The notes: generated by a model from the letters alone, not told the origin. Shown: positions 34,014 to 45,592, counted from the stretch's first letter. The stretch is 64,000 nt of DNA from Saccopteryx bilineata (GCF_036850765.1 NC_089492.1:103621022-103685021), one strand, 5' to 3'. Translations and numbers: made by a program.

Positions 34014-34229
34014 TTTTTTTTAGCACAGACAGAGAAAGAGAGTCAGCGAGAGGGGTAGATAGGGACAGAAAGATAGGAATGGAGAAATGAGAAGCATCAA
34101 TCATTAGTTTTTCGTTGTGTGTTGCGACACCTTAGTTGTTCATTGATTGCTTTCTCATGTGTGCCTTGATGGGGGGGGGGGCTACAGCAGACCGAGTAAC
34201 CCCTTGCCTAGAGCCAGCGACATTGGGTC
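34014..34229 (-). repeat. SINE-B tail half, joined head-to-head to the next
   Basis: Antisense tail and middle up to 'gcgacattgggtc', where it stops before reaching its tRNA-like head. A G-run of 10 lies near 34170. Confidence 0.85.
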
Positions 34230-34535
34230 GTCGGACTGGCACATGGAGGACCCAGGTTCGAAACCTCGAGTTTGCCAGCTTGAGTGCAGGCTCATCACTC
34301 AAAATCGGGGATCATAGACATGACCCCATGGTCGCTGGCCTGAGCCCAAGGTCGCTGAGCAAAGGGTCACTCATTCTGCTGTAGACCCTGGTCAAGGCAC
34401 ATATGAGAAAGCACTCAATGAACAATTAAAGTCCCATAACGAAGAATTGATGTTTCTCATCTCTCTCCTTTCCTGTCTGTCTCTCCCTCAGTCTCTGTCA
34501 TAAAAATAAATAAATAAATAAAAATAAAATAAAAA
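34230..34535 (+). repeat. SINE-B, sense, head-less at its start
   Basis: Begins at 'tcggactggc', inside the head, and runs to an (AAAT)n tail. With the preceding copy it makes a large inverted repeat. Confidence 0.85.
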
Positions 34536-35140
34536 TGAGATAAAAACTATGCTTGGTGACCCAATATATTTTTCTCTACCACTTTGTGAATTTTCATTTT
34601 CTTAGTATATTACAGGTAGCCAAAAATTTCTCATTAACAGAATATTCTACATTAGTCTAAGGTCTTAAGGTTGCTTGAGGATCTTGAAAATTATGTTTAA
34701 GTTGTAATTTTAAAATAACACAATCATTGCTGATATTAAAATTTGTCAGAGAGATGACAATTAGAAATTTCTACCCATTTAGACCAGTTGCACGGGTTTC
34801 TGGTCTAGTGTCCTCCACAAATAACCAATTGAATGCAGAAACCAGATTGGATGAGTCCCAGAGGTGCATGTTCTAGAAATGAAAAGGCAACTCTTAAACT
34901 TTTAATTAACAGTCTGTCAGAACAGGCAGAAATCGTTACTTTTTTTCTACCTGTTTTTACACCTCCTATTTCTTTGTGGCCCTTCTGCACCATAGTTGAT
35001 GAGTGGCCAGAAGGAACGATTTTTGCAAACATCTTAAAGCAACGCAAGTCATTTATAAGCATTTTTAACAACACATGATCTGTAATAAATGATTAAATAA
35101 AATCTTTTGTGTTAAACTATGATGCTAAAAATTTTTTTCC
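34536..35140. other. Host sequence, nothing recognised
   Basis: AT-rich. Overlapping 81- and 89-codon frames on opposite strands are not called. Confidence 0.4.
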
Positions 35141-35142
35141 AT

Positions 35143-35458
35143 GGCCCTGGCCAGCGGCTCAGTGGATAGAGCATCAGTCTGGTGTATGGACATTCCGCTT
35201 GGATTCCCAGTCAAGAAACACAGGAGAAGTGACTATCTGCTTTTCTTGCCCTCCCGCAGCCAAGTAGCTCAGTTGGTTCAAGCGTGATCCAGGCCACCCG
35301 CGCAGTGAAGATAGCTTGCTTGGTTTGAGCCCATCAGCCTCAGATGCTAAATATAGTTCAGTACTCAAGTATGGTCCCAGACAGGGTTGCTGGGTGGGTC
35401 CTGGTTGGGGCACATGTGGGAGTTTGTCTCACTATCTCCCCTCCGCTCACTTATAAAA
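35143..35458 (+). repeat. Divergent SINE-A relative
   Basis: Head 'gccctggccagcggctcagt' and 'aaacacaggagaagtgac' match SINE-A, but the middle differs ('tagctcagttggttcaagcg'), so it is an older or chimeric member. Confidence 0.7.
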
Positions 35459-36004
35459 AAATTTTCACATAGACATTTAAAGTGAAGTAATAAAATCCAA
35501 GGGATTTGTAGCATTGTCTAAAATGCACAAGAACCAACCTATTTCTTTTCCTTTTTTATTAATACATTCACTGTTATAATTCAATTTAGTTGAATGCATT
35601 TATTTACATTCTCATAATTTTAAATATTTTGTGGGAAAACAATAATCTGTCTAACCCATAAAACCAGTATCAAAAAATTAGAAGGTTCAAATTAATTAGG
35701 CTTTCCAAATAAAGCAAAACAAAATAAAACACTCCAAATCTTACCTAAAAATGAGTTATGCATTTATATTAAAATTCTCACTGTGATAAAATCAGAGTGA
35801 AGCCACATAGCTGTTTTTGAACCAAAATTATTAAATCAATCTTATCTGTTCAAGTATTCTCTCTCCTCTATTAAGTGTATTAGTGAACGCAGTTGTAAAT
35901 ATAATTCTGCATTCATTTGTCAAACATTAAAAATACTTCATATAAGTTTTTCTTAGTGCATTATTTATGACTGTATATTGATATATTTTATCTTCTGTAT
36001 TCAT
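35459..36004. other. AT-rich host sequence, nothing recognised
   Basis: No ORF, repeat or CpG signal that I can support. Confidence 0.4.
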
Positions 36005-36580
36005 ATTAAAATGCTTTGGCAGGAGCACCCCTCTAGTTGCTAGATGGGATGCTACCCAATTCATAAATTACTCAATAAAACTAATTAAATTTTTTTAAAT
36101 GTTTTGGCATTTGAAGACTTGATCCTGGATAGACTGCCCCTCTCAAGGCTAGCTAATTCCTAGAGATCAAACACTCCTCAGATATACAAACCAACCAATG
36201 CAGAACCTACACACTGACCCTTTCATCAAATTCTCACACACCATGCCAATATTTCCCCTACCTTAAATTACCCCAGGGCCAGGAACCAGACAACTAAGGC
36301 CTACCTCTGTAACCCAAAGCCCACCAAAATTTTCCAAATCATCCTATCCTAAGCTTACTCAAGATACTACCCTGCGTCACTCATTCCTTCCTGCAAATCT
36401 CCAAAATAGTTCTGGGCCATGCTCCCCCTTCTGTCTCCTGACTGACCCTGGTGCTTCCCCATAGAGCCCTGTGTGTCATGTCCTGCCTCCTGTTTCTAAG
36501 GGTCTGTAAGTATAAACTTCTCGTGATAATCATTTTCATGTCTGGATGTCTTATCATGCCTGATTAAAACAAATCCCAGG
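36005..36580 (+). repeat. Old LTR pieces
   Basis: 36030-36085 ('gatgctacccaattcataaa', 'caataaaactaattaaat') matches the LTR end at 43930-43985. The following 'gacttgatcctggatagact' to 'cttctcgtgataatc' also reads like an ERV1-type LTR. Limits uncertain. Confidence 0.4.
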
Positions 36581-37637
36581 TACATTTTTAGAACAGATGG
36601 CTAATTGTTAGCTTGATACCTATTTACATCTCTTTTCCTAATCTTGAGATCTCTATAATGAGTACAAATGCCAGATTCCTATGATCTGTTAACCAGGCTT
36701 CTCCCAACGAAGTTAACCACAGATATAAAGGGCTACAATTATACACAGATCATCATAAATGGCCAACAACTTCTCCTCTGTGGGTTGGGGCAAAGGTTTT
36801 TCTCATTTTTAGATGTACAAATAAGAACCAAAAGTTCTAGCGTTATAACTTCAGCCATGAGTCAAATGCAAATACAGACACTGACACACATGCCTACAGG
36901 AAAAATAAAAACAATTATAAACCTTTTCAGATAAACAACTCTGAGAGTACAGAGCTGTACAGCCAGAAAGCTGTAACCTACCACTTTCTCCCCGCCTACT
37001 CTGGGGATCTTTCATGGTTTCATCACATGGGAATTCCTTAAACCAAGATATATTGACAGAAGCCTGCACACCTGTTAGCATAAGAGTTAACAAAAGAGAA
37101 GGGAGTCAGACTGGCTGGGCCTGATTAAGTCTGAAAGTTACACTTAATTAGGCTTAAGGCTGGAAGTTACAGCTTCAGACACACCAAGTGATAGCCAAAT
37201 CCTGCCAAGAGGGCTAACATCCCTCCATGTCCCCCTGTCGGGCAGAAGGACTGGCTTTCCCATCTCCCCTGGGGGACAACTAGTCCATTCACCCAGACTA
37301 AAGGGGAAGGAATAAACAATAAAGGGGAAATTCCTTTGCTGGGCCCATGTGCTGTAAAAACCAAGATGGCAAAGGGGGAGGTAAGCCCGTGCACAGTAGA
37401 AACCAGATGACAAGACAAAACTTCGAGGCATGTGTAGTAGGAGCTGAAATGGTGACATAAAGGGGTGAAGTCTAGTCTGGGGAAATCTGGGGAATGGATT
37501 AAATTGGATAAGGGACACAAAACCCCAGAAGATCCAGAAAAGGAATTGGATAGACAAAGACCCAGCATCAGCCCAAGAAGGATTAGGAAAGAGATTGGTT
37601 AGTTTGGAAGAAAGCCTGGAAAAAGAAAGAAAGAAAG
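36581..37637 (+). repeat. Candidate LTR-type repeat, first part
   Basis: From about 36980 the text ('cctgcacacctgttagcata', 'gtgctgtaaaaaccaagatg', 'aaagagattggttagtttgg') continues after the SINE-C at 37638 to a promoter/poly(A)-like end near 38080. A 309-codon frame on the minus strand (37144-38073) crosses this repeat and the SINE and is not a gene. Confidence 0.35.
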
Positions 37638-37807
37638 TCCTGACTTGTGGTGGCACAGTGTATAAAGTGTTGACCTGTAATGCTGAGGTCGCCAGTTTGA
37701 GACCCTGGGCTTGCCTGGGCAAGGTACATGTGAGAAGCAACTGAAAGTTGATCCTTCCCTCTCCTTCCCCCTTGCCTTTCTTTCTCTCTCTCTCTCCTCT
37801 CTCTAAA
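37638..37807 (+). repeat. SINE-C
   Basis: Head tgacttgtggtggcacagtg, then tcttctctctctctctcc-type end; short A tail. Confidence 0.85.
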
Positions 37808-38758
37808 GGTTTGTGCATGTCCTCTCTGCAGCCACATAGCCCCAGTTGGCCCAGGTGCGGCAGCATGGCACCACTGGTGCATAGCTGGGCACAGAGAATA
37901 AGCTGGACTGCTGGAGCCCAGGGTGATGGCATTACAGTTCTAGATCCAGACCCTTCTGGTGGGCACTTATGCTCACCAGGCCCAAGACTTCTTCTGTAGT
38001 GAGAGGAAGCTAAGCCACTTGGTTGTGGATGAGACATTGGGCACCTGGGGGCAATCCTTTGTTTTTGCTCCAATAAATCTTACCACTACACTTCATGCTT
38101 TTCTTGTGACTCCATGGAAGAACACTATTTCCACTGGCAACAAGCCCACGTCTCTATTTAACATTTGGAAACTCTCACAGACTTCCCAGCACAAGCAGTG
38201 GTTTGGCAGGCCCCACCCTACCCAGGCTGCTGGCCTTTAAGGTAGAAGATAGGCATTCAACCACCCATCTAATCCACCAGGCCTTTTTTCTGGCAGTGCT
38301 TCTATAGCCCATACTGAGCCTTTCAAGCTGTCCTCTGAAAGATAATAACTAGGTCCTACCAATTTCCAAGGCAGACAGACATGACTTAAAGAACTACATT
38401 TTCTGTTTCTAATATTTGAAAGACAAAGACCTCCTAACCACAACAGACAGGTCAGTTGACCATCAGACTTTGATGCATGAGAACTCTAAAAATGAGCCAG
38501 ATCTGCCCTACCTTGACAAAAATTCACTGATTGGATGAAGTAACCTAGAAATGGAAGGATCTCAAAATTATATTTTTTGTGAGGTGCTTGAGCTAGGGCC
38601 TCCCCTCCACCTTAGGGAGTCCTTATGAGGGAGTCAGACCTCCGAAATCTGTGAAGTTCTTAAAATAACAATAATAATCAATGGTTAGTCAGAGAGTCAG
38701 CTGACCCTCAGCTGGGCTTATTAGCACATGTTCTTATATTATTTTAAAGTGACATACT
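37808..38758 (+). repeat. Candidate LTR-type repeat, second part, then host sequence
   Basis: Poly(A)-like AATAAA in 'gctccaataaatcttaccac' near 38070 and a following pyrimidine-rich stretch suggest an LTR R-U5 part. From about 38230 on nothing is recognised. Confidence 0.35.
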
Positions 38759-38965
38759 TCCTGACCAGTGGTGGTGCAGTGGATAAAGGGTGGACCTGGA
38801 ATGCTGAGGTCATTGGTTCGAAGTCCTGGACTTGCCCAGACAAGGCACATACGACAAGCAATCAATGAACAACTAAAGTGAAGCAGCTACGAGTTGATCC
38901 TTCTCACTCACCTTCCCCTTTCTCTCTTCTCTCTGTGAAATCAATAAATAAGATCTTTTAAAAAG
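38759..38965 (+). repeat. SINE-C/B hybrid
   Basis: The head is SINE-C-like (gtggtgcagtggataaaggg, atgctgaggtc), but 'gcaatcaatgaacaactaaa' from SINE-B follows, so it joins both types. Confidence 0.8.
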
Positions 38966-39036
38966 AAAGAAGGAAGGAAGGGAGGGAGGGAGGGAGGGAG
39001 GGAGGGAGGGAGGGAGGGAGGGAGGGAGGAAAGAAA

Positions 39037-39101
<65 letters not shown>
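38966..39101 (+). repeat. Purine microsatellite (GGGA)n-(GAAA)n
   Basis: About 136 bp of almost pure A/G: GGAA units, then about 16 GGGA units, then about 18 GAAA units. It grew from the tail of the preceding SINE. Confidence 0.97.
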
Positions 39102-39276
39102 CAAGCATCTCTCTGTCTTATTTTCAAGTGTTGTATCAGAAACAACCAATCCTCCTTTCTGGAAAGTAGAAGCAGCTACCACAAGTAAAAGTGACTCTGA
39201 GTGCTAGATTTTCTGGTTCCTACGGAATGAATAACTATGTCCAGATTATTTTAAATGTAAGTCTTTTTTAGAGAGA

Positions 39277-39667
39277 ACCCTGGCCGGTTGGCTCAGCGGT
39301 AGAGCATCGGCCTAGCGTGCAGAGGACCCGGGTTCGATTCCCGGCCAGGGCACACAGGAGAAGCGCCCATTTGCTTCTCCACCCCTCCGCCGCGCTTTCC
39401 TCTCTGTCTCTCTCTTCCCCTCCCGCAGCCAAGGCTCCATTGGAGCAAAGATGGCCCGGGCGCTGGGGATGGCTCTGTGGCCTCTGCCTCAGGCGCTAGA
39501 GTGGCTCTGGTCGCAACATGGCGACACCCAGGATGGGCAGAGCATTGCCCCCTGGTGGGCAGAGCGTCGCCCCTGGTGGGCGTGCCGGGTGGATCCCGGT
39601 CGGGCGCATGCGGGAGTCTGTCTGACTGTCTCTCCCTGTTTCCAGCTTCAGAAAAATGAAAAAAAAA
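39277..39667 (+). repeat. SINE-A
   Basis: Full copy with complete head, body and AAAAATG-A-rich end; inserted in the purine-rich tail of an older SINE-B. Confidence 0.95.
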
Positions 39668-39882
39668 AGAGAGAGAGAGTGAGAGACAGGAAGGGAGAGA
39701 GAGGGTGAGAAGCATCAATTCATAGTTGCTTTCACTTCTGTTGTGTATTGAGCTTCTTGTAAGTGCCTTAATCAGGGCCATGACAGTGTCCCCTTACTCA
39801 AGCCAGCAACCCTGGGCTTCTCGTGCCAGTGACCTTTGAGCTCAAGCTGGTGAGCTTTGGTATCGTATGACTGATCCCCTGC

Positions 39883-40810
39883 TGTAAAGCCAGTAGTTGT
39901 GGCCACCATCACAGCCACCTGGCCCGTGCAAGTTCGCATTTGATTGGATAGACGATAATGAAACTGCGGAGCCAAGAACTAGTGGGCTATTTTCTTTATT
40001 TCTAGCCTCACATTTGGCTGGCAAATAAAAACAAACACATGGGGCTCCAAAACCCACTCACTCAGCACTCACAAAGCTACTGACACATCCGAGTTTTCCT
40101 AGATTCAAAGACCCTCACCAGCCTCAGCGGAGCTTACAAAGCCCCTCACCTCTGTTCCCCTTAAGCACGCCTTCATCTTGCTGCTTTTTCTCCAACCATA
40201 ATGTGGCCTTCCTATCCTGCCAAAATGGCCTCCTAGTTTCCCCTTTTAAAACTTTTCAGCATGAAAGCCCTCCTCCAGCACACATTAGCATAACCATCCC
40301 CTTCCCAAGCAGGAAGGTAATCAGCCACCCCATGTGGGCAGTGGCCATCTTTTTTTTTTTTTTTTTTTTTTTTTTTCATTTTTCTGAAGCTGGAAACAGG
40401 GAGAGACAGTCAGACAGACTCCCGCATGTGCCCGACCGGGATCCACCCGGCACGCCCACCAGGAGGCGATGTTCTGCCCATCCTGGGCGTCGCCATATTG
40501 CGACCAGAGCCACTCTAGCGCCTGAGGCAGAGGCCACAGAGCCATGCCCAGCGCCCGGGCCATCTCTGCTCCAATGGAGCCTTGGCTGCGGGAGGGGAAG
40601 AGAGAGACAGAGAGGAAAGCGCGGCGGAGGAGTGGAGAAGCAAATGGGCGCTTCTCCTGTGTGCCCTGGCCGGGAATCGAACCCGGGTCCTCCGCACGCT
40701 AGGCCGACGCTCTTACCGCTGAGCCAACCGGCCAGGGCTAGCGGCCATCTTTAACAATAAAAGTGAGCAAAACCAAATAACACAAATTTTACAAACTTAT
40801 TTGCCCAATA
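39883..40810 (-). mobile_element. Solo LTR (older subfamily), antisense, carrying a SINE-A
   Basis: Starts TGTAAAGCCAG and ends TTGCCCAATA. On the minus strand it lines up with the LTR at 41505-42175 (shared 'gccactgacttatccgagtt'-type and 'ggctccaaaacccactcac' text). The flanks are C/T-rich and only partly alike (CCCTGC, CCCTCT), so the target duplication is not certain. Confidence 0.8.
40350..40738 (-). repeat. SINE-A inside the LTR
   Basis: Antisense, flanked by GGCCATCTT on both sides; clean interruption of the LTR. Confidence 0.95.
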
Positions 40811-40892
40811 CCCTCTCAAGCCAGTGACCCCAGAGCTTTGAACATCTATGCCCTATCCACTGAACTACCACCTATCAGATACCAGATTTTTA

Positions 40893-41213
40893 TTTTTTTT
40901 TTTTTTACAGAGACAGAGAGAGAGAGAGGGATAGATAGGGACAGACAGACAGGAATGGAGAGAGATGAGAAACATCAATTCTTCGTTGTGGCTCCTGAGT
41001 TGTTCATTGATTGATTTCTCATATGTGCCTTGACCATGGGCCTTCAGCAAACTGAGTAACCCCTTGCTCAAGCCAGCGACCTTGGGTCCAAGCTGGTGAG
41101 CTTTGCTCAAACCAGATGAGCCCGTGCTCAAGCTGGCGACCTCGGGGTCTTGAACCTGGGTCCTCCGCATCCCAGTCCAACACTCTATCCATTGTGCCAC
41201 TGCCTGGTCAGGT
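40893..41213 (-). repeat. SINE-B
   Basis: Antisense; flanks ATACCAGATTTTTA and ATACCAGATATTTT. Confidence 0.92.
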
Positions 41214-41498
41214 GGATACCAGATATTTTAAAACAGCTAGATGCTCAAAGTGTTCATAGATTTGGAGTTCAAAATTCCACTTCTAAAGCCTATTCTACAG
41301 AAGTATTCAGAGCTACATACATCCAAAGCTTTATTCCCAGAGATGTTTATTTCAATGTCCTAGATAACCATGAAGCACTGGAAACACTAAGGGTTCAATA
41401 ATGCTGTGTAGTAAGAGGATTCAACTGCCTGTCTGCAACTTTATCTTCACTCAGCTTCTTACCAACTATGTGTCTGTCCTCAACTCTTATAAAATTAG
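41214..41498. other. Host sequence, nothing recognised
   Basis: No feature that I can support. Confidence 0.4.
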
Positions 41499-41504
41499 GA
41501 CTAA

Positions 41505-42175
41505 TGTAGAGCCAGAGGCCACGGCCAGGGCCACTATCACAGCAGCCCGGCCCATGCAGGTTCGCATTGGATTCGGACAGTCGGTAAAAAAACAAAGGAG
41601 CCAAAAGCAGATGGGCCATAGTCTTTAATTCTAGCTTGCACCCAGCGGGCAAGTAAAAATACACACTGGGCTCCAAAACCCAGTCACATTCAGTGCTCAC
41701 AAAGCCACTGACTTATCCGAGTTTCCTAGAATCAAAGGTTTCTAGCTCACCAGCCTTATTCTCCTCAGTTCCCCATCTCCTTCCTTATCCCAAATACAAA
41801 CTCTACACAAACTGGCATCTCACTCAGCACTCCACCATCTTGGCTGCTTCTCCTGGCCTCCTCCACGTGGTCTTCCTCTGCTCTCTCTTCTAATGATAAT
41901 CTCAGGAACCAAGAGAGCAAACTCCCGTTCTGCCCCCACTTTATACTGTAGCTTCACAACCTCTAATCCAATATACAAAGTAGGGAAGTCTCTAATACAA
42001 AGTCACTTCTCTGAGGCATGATTGGATTGTACCACCCCACATCAAAAAGGGTAGGAAAGGCTTAATCCCAAAACCAAGCCCCAGGCTACAAGGATTCTCA
42101 ACACACATTAATATCACCTTGGCGACAGCCTCCATCTTTAACAAAGTGAGCATAATACATTTTATCTGCCCAACA
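41505..42175 (-). mobile_element. Complete solo LTR (older subfamily), 671 bp
   Basis: Starts TGTAGAGCC, ends TGCCCAACA, with a perfect duplication GACTAA (41499-41504 and 42176-42181). On the minus strand: TGTTGGGCAGATAAA start, TATA-like ACAGTATAAAGTGGG, and 'gcagccaagatggtggagtg' as in the LTR at 14232-16414. No internal ERV sequence remains. Confidence 0.93.
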
Positions 42176-42330
42176 GACTAACAATGCTCAGGTCTGGATT
42201 ACCCAATAGGCAGATGTGTTTAGGACTAGTAATTCAGGGACACCAGAGGAAATGCTTTTGAAAGAATTTATGTTTGATAGAAAGAAAAAAAGCACTAAAT
42301 AGTCACAATAGAAAACTTATGCTTTTTTTA

Positions 42331-42668
42331 CCTGACCAGGCAGTGGCGCAGTGGATAGAGCGTCGGACTGAGATGCAGAGGACCCAGGTTCGAGACCCCG
42401 AGGTCGCCAGCTGGGCACGGGCTCAACTGGTTTGAGCAAAAAAGCTCACCAGCTTGAGCCCAAGGTCGCTGGCTTGAGCAAAGGGTTACTCAGTCAGCTG
42501 AAGGCCCACGGTCAAGCCACATATGAGAAAACAATCAATGAACAACTAAGGTGTCGAAACACAAAACTAATGATTGATGCTTCTCATCTCTCTCTGTTCC
42601 TGTCTGTCTGTTCCTATCTATCCCTCCCTCTGACTCTCTCTCTGTCTCTGGAAAAAAAAAAGAAAGAG
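42331..42668 (+). repeat. SINE-B, directly followed by SINE-A
   Basis: Full copy. The preceding host text AGAAAACTTATGCTTTTTTA comes back only after the following SINE-A, so the two SINEs lie between one pair of duplications. Confidence 0.93.
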
Positions 42669-43075
42669 GCCCTGGCCAGTTGGCTCAGCGGTAGAGCGTC
42701 GGCCTAGCGTGCGGAGGACCCGGGTTCAATTCCCGGCCAGGGCACACAGGAGAAGCGCCCATTTGCTTCTCCACCCCTCCGCCGCGCTTTCCTCTCTGTC
42801 TCTCTCTTCCCCTCCCGCAGCCAAGGCTCCATTGGAGCAAAGATGGCCCGGGCGCTGGGGATGGCTCTGTGGCCTCTGCCCCAGGCGCTAGAGTGGCTCT
42901 GGTCGCAACATGGAGACACCCAGGATGGGCAGAGCATCGCCCCCTGGTGGGCAGAGCGTCGCCCCTGGTGGGCGTGCCGGGTGGATCCCGGTCGGGCGCA
43001 TGCGGGAGTCTGTCTGTCTCTCCCTGTTTCCAGCTTCAGAAAAATGAAAAAAAAAAAAAAAAAGAAAGAAAGAAA
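42669..43075 (+). repeat. SINE-A at the tail of a SINE-B
   Basis: Full copy with a small deletion in the body end; A-rich tail, then AGAAAACTTATGCTTTTTTA. Confidence 0.94.
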
Positions 43076-43399
43076 AGAAAACTTATGCTTTTTTATATTT
43101 ATTTTATATTGTTAAAAAAAACCCCAGCAGACCCAGAATTAATTCACTGTGCCCCTCCTAAGCCCCACCAAGATTTAATACCTAATCTAACTGCAGTTTC
43201 AGCCTCTCCCAAGGAATGGTATTTTAAACCAATCTATCTGGAATTTCCTGGTCAGCACTTGTGAGGTAATCTGCCCACTAAAACCCTTTGTCTCTCCCTA
43301 AGGGAAGGTAACCTTACCTGAAATAATATACTTTTAACTTTTTTGTCCCACCCTATTTTAACCTATAAAAGCCTTTCAGTACACCTTTTCCTTTTTTCT

Positions 43400-43916
43400 T
43401 TCTTTCTTTAAATTTTTATTTATTGATCTTAGTGAGAGAAATAGACAGGAACATCAATCTGTTCCTGTATGTGTCCTGACCGGGGATCAAATCAGCAACT
43501 TCTGTGCTTCAGGATGATGCTCTAACCCAGTGGTCCCCAGCCTTTTTTGGGCCACGGACTGGTTTAATGTCAGAAAATATTTTCACGGACCGGGCTTTAG
43601 GGTGGGACAGATAAATGCACAAAATAAAATCATGCGACCGGCGTAAAACCTGTGGTATTTTTAAATAGTATAATTGTCGAATTTACGAGACAAGCATCAA
43701 GAGTGAGTCTTAGATGGATGTAACAGAGGGAATCTGGTCATTTAAAAAAAAAAAAAACATCGTGCAGACTTAAATATAAATAAAACGAAAATAATGTAAG
43801 TTATTTATTCTTTCTCTGTGGACCAGTACCAAATGGCCCACGGACTGATAGCAGTCCATGGCCTGGGGATTGGGGACCACTGCTCTAACCAACCAAGCTA
43901 TCTGGCCAGGGTGCAC
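43400..43916 (-). repeat. Old VES-like SINE, antisense, split by the hAT MITE
   Basis: 'ttatttattgatcttagtga', 'aacatcaatctgttcctgta' and 'tgaccggggatcaaatcagc', then after the MITE 'aaccaagctatctggccagg'. This is a different, older type from SINE-A/B/C. Confidence 0.75.
43528..43882. mobile_element. hAT MITE, 355 bp
   Basis: Inverted ends CAGTGGTCCCCAGCC and GATTGGGGACCACTG, with a perfect 8-bp duplication CTCTAACC (43520-43527 and 43883-43890). Non-coding. Confidence 0.93.
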
Positions 43917-44082
43917 ATCTTTCTATTTACTAAATGAGATGCTGCCCAATTCATGAATCATTCAATAAAGCCAATTAAATTTTTTAATTTACTCAGTTCA
44001 ATTTTTGTTCTTTAACAGTGTGTTTTGTTTTCTTAGTTTATGAATGGCATGGTGGTACCACAATCTTGTCAAGGAGAAAAAG

Positions 44083-44600
44083 CTTTCCCCATTCCCATTT
44101 AGGTTCAAAGTTTGGGGGCCTGAGAATTAAACTGATAAGGTAGATTAACAAGAGAAAAAATGGATTTTAAACAGGTATGTATGGGGGCGGTTCACAAAGA
44201 AATGTGGTTGAAAGTGATTAGAATTTGTGGCTTACACACCACCAAAAGAGATAAAGGGGTGAGGGAGAAGGGCACAGTATGAGAAAGATAAATGGACTCA
44301 TAAGAGAGTGAATGGGATATATGATAGCTTTGTGACAATGTCTGGGCCTGGTATTGACTTCTCTCTGAAGATTAGAGTTGACTCTGGGAGGGGAATTTAT
44401 GACAATTGAGTTCTTTTATGTTATTTTTTGAGGCTCTGCTTTTAGGCAGACAAGGGATTTCAGGAACTCAAAATATTTCCATTTCAACTCAAAATATTTT
44501 TATACCATAGTCACAGAGGCTTAAAAGAGGAACTCTTCAACTTTGTCATAGTAAAGGCTTCCAAAGTCCTTAATAATCAGAGTGCTCTGTCAGTGATTGG
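44083..44600 (-). repeat. Old LTR, MLT2/ERVL-like, antisense
   Basis: The start, read on the minus strand, has 'gttaatctaccttatcagtt' and 'aattctcaggcccccaaact', matching the pattern at 53115 and 19590. Right limit uncertain. Confidence 0.45.
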
Positions 44601-45217
44601 GTGTTACAGAGATAAATTACTTAAGAATTTGGGAATGCAGGGACAATGGTTGCTTCAGCTGGTGAGCCATAAACCCTGTGACTAAAGGATCCGAGAACAG
44701 ATATGCAAAGTCACTGAAAAAAGCTCAGCTGACCGGCAGGACTTGACTACAACCTGATTAAATATATTAACATACCTAAAGAAGAATGTGTCAGTTTGGA
44801 AAGCAGGCCGAGTTTTCCCCTCCCAAGTAATTAATTACTCTGCTCCTGGACTACTTTGTCTTTAAAGTGTGGTAAGGTGCCAAAGAACTGTAAAACATAG
44901 TATTGGCGATGCCATTTTAAAGAGGAAAAGTCAGGCTTTCTGTCCTGTCCTTTCTTTGGAAAATGGAGGGAGAAGGATATAGAAGTTTCCTGACTTGGAA
45001 GGACGACTGGGTCATCTAATTTTAGTTCTCTGAAAGGATTAAGGTTATCTGAAGAACTTCCTTTCACTTTCAATAAGAGACAATTTACATACCCTACCCT
45101 ACATTGATTTTGGCCCTCCCTTCCTGGAATCCTGAGATGAACGTGTACCTCTAGGCAAAGGAGGGGAGATAAATACTAAAAGATTTGTGAATGTCTTTGA
45201 TTATATTACCTTGAAAG
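44601..45217. other. Probable upstream part of an old LTR; nothing firm
   Basis: May belong to the LTR whose 3' half is at 46335-46580. No coding signal. Confidence 0.35.
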
Positions 45218-45550
45218 TTTTTTTTTTTGTTGTTTTTTTTTTACAGAGGCAGAGATAGACAGAGACAGACAGGAACGGAGAGAGATGAGAAGCATCAATC
45301 ATCAGTTTCTTGTTGCGTGTTGCGACTTCTTAGTTGTTCATTGATTGCTTTCTCACATGCGCCTTGACCGTGGGCCTTCAGCAGACCGAGTAACCCCCTG
45401 CTGGGGCCAGCGACCTTGGGTCCAAGCTGGTGAGCTCTTTGCTCAAGCCAGATGAGCCCGCACTCAAGCTGGTGACCTCAGGGTCTCGAACCTGGGTCCT
45501 TCCGCATCCCAGTCCGATGCTCTATCCACTGCGCCACCACCTGGTCAGGC
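45218..45550 (-). repeat. SINE-B
   Basis: Antisense; flanks TTACCTTGAAAGTTT on both sides. Confidence 0.93.
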
Positions 45551-45592
45551 TTACCTTGAAAGTTTTAAAAGTTTTTTATAAATCCCCTAGAC

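Larger units (their letters stand above)
39262..40880 (-). repeat. Degraded SINE-B split by SINE-A and an LTR
   Basis: Pieces: T-run and agagaga at 39262-39276, then 39668-39882, then the head part 40811-40880 ('ctatgccctatccactgaac'). The SINE-A at 39277 and the LTR at 39883 lie inside it. Confidence 0.75.
43118..43990 (+). repeat. Old LTR, split by an old SINE and a hAT MITE
   Basis: Left part contains a TATA-like 'acctataaaagcc' at about 43362; right part (43917-43985) contains 'gatgctgcccaattcatgaa' and AATAAA in 'tcaataaagccaattaaa'. The same 3' end is seen at 36030-36085. Confidence 0.55.

Noticed and set aside
37144..38073. 309-codon open frame on the minus strand
   Set aside because: It crosses a SINE-C and an LTR-like repeat, has no known domain and no gene-like context; a chance frame.
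38970..39101. Regular short repeats as a possible CRISPR array
   Set aside because: Simple (GGGA)n/(GAAA)n microsatellite without spacers, in mammalian DNA.
39301..39360. tRNA-gene-like sequence at SINE heads
   Set aside because: The A- and B-box-like text belongs to SINE-A heads and always continues into the SINE body; no separate tRNA gene.
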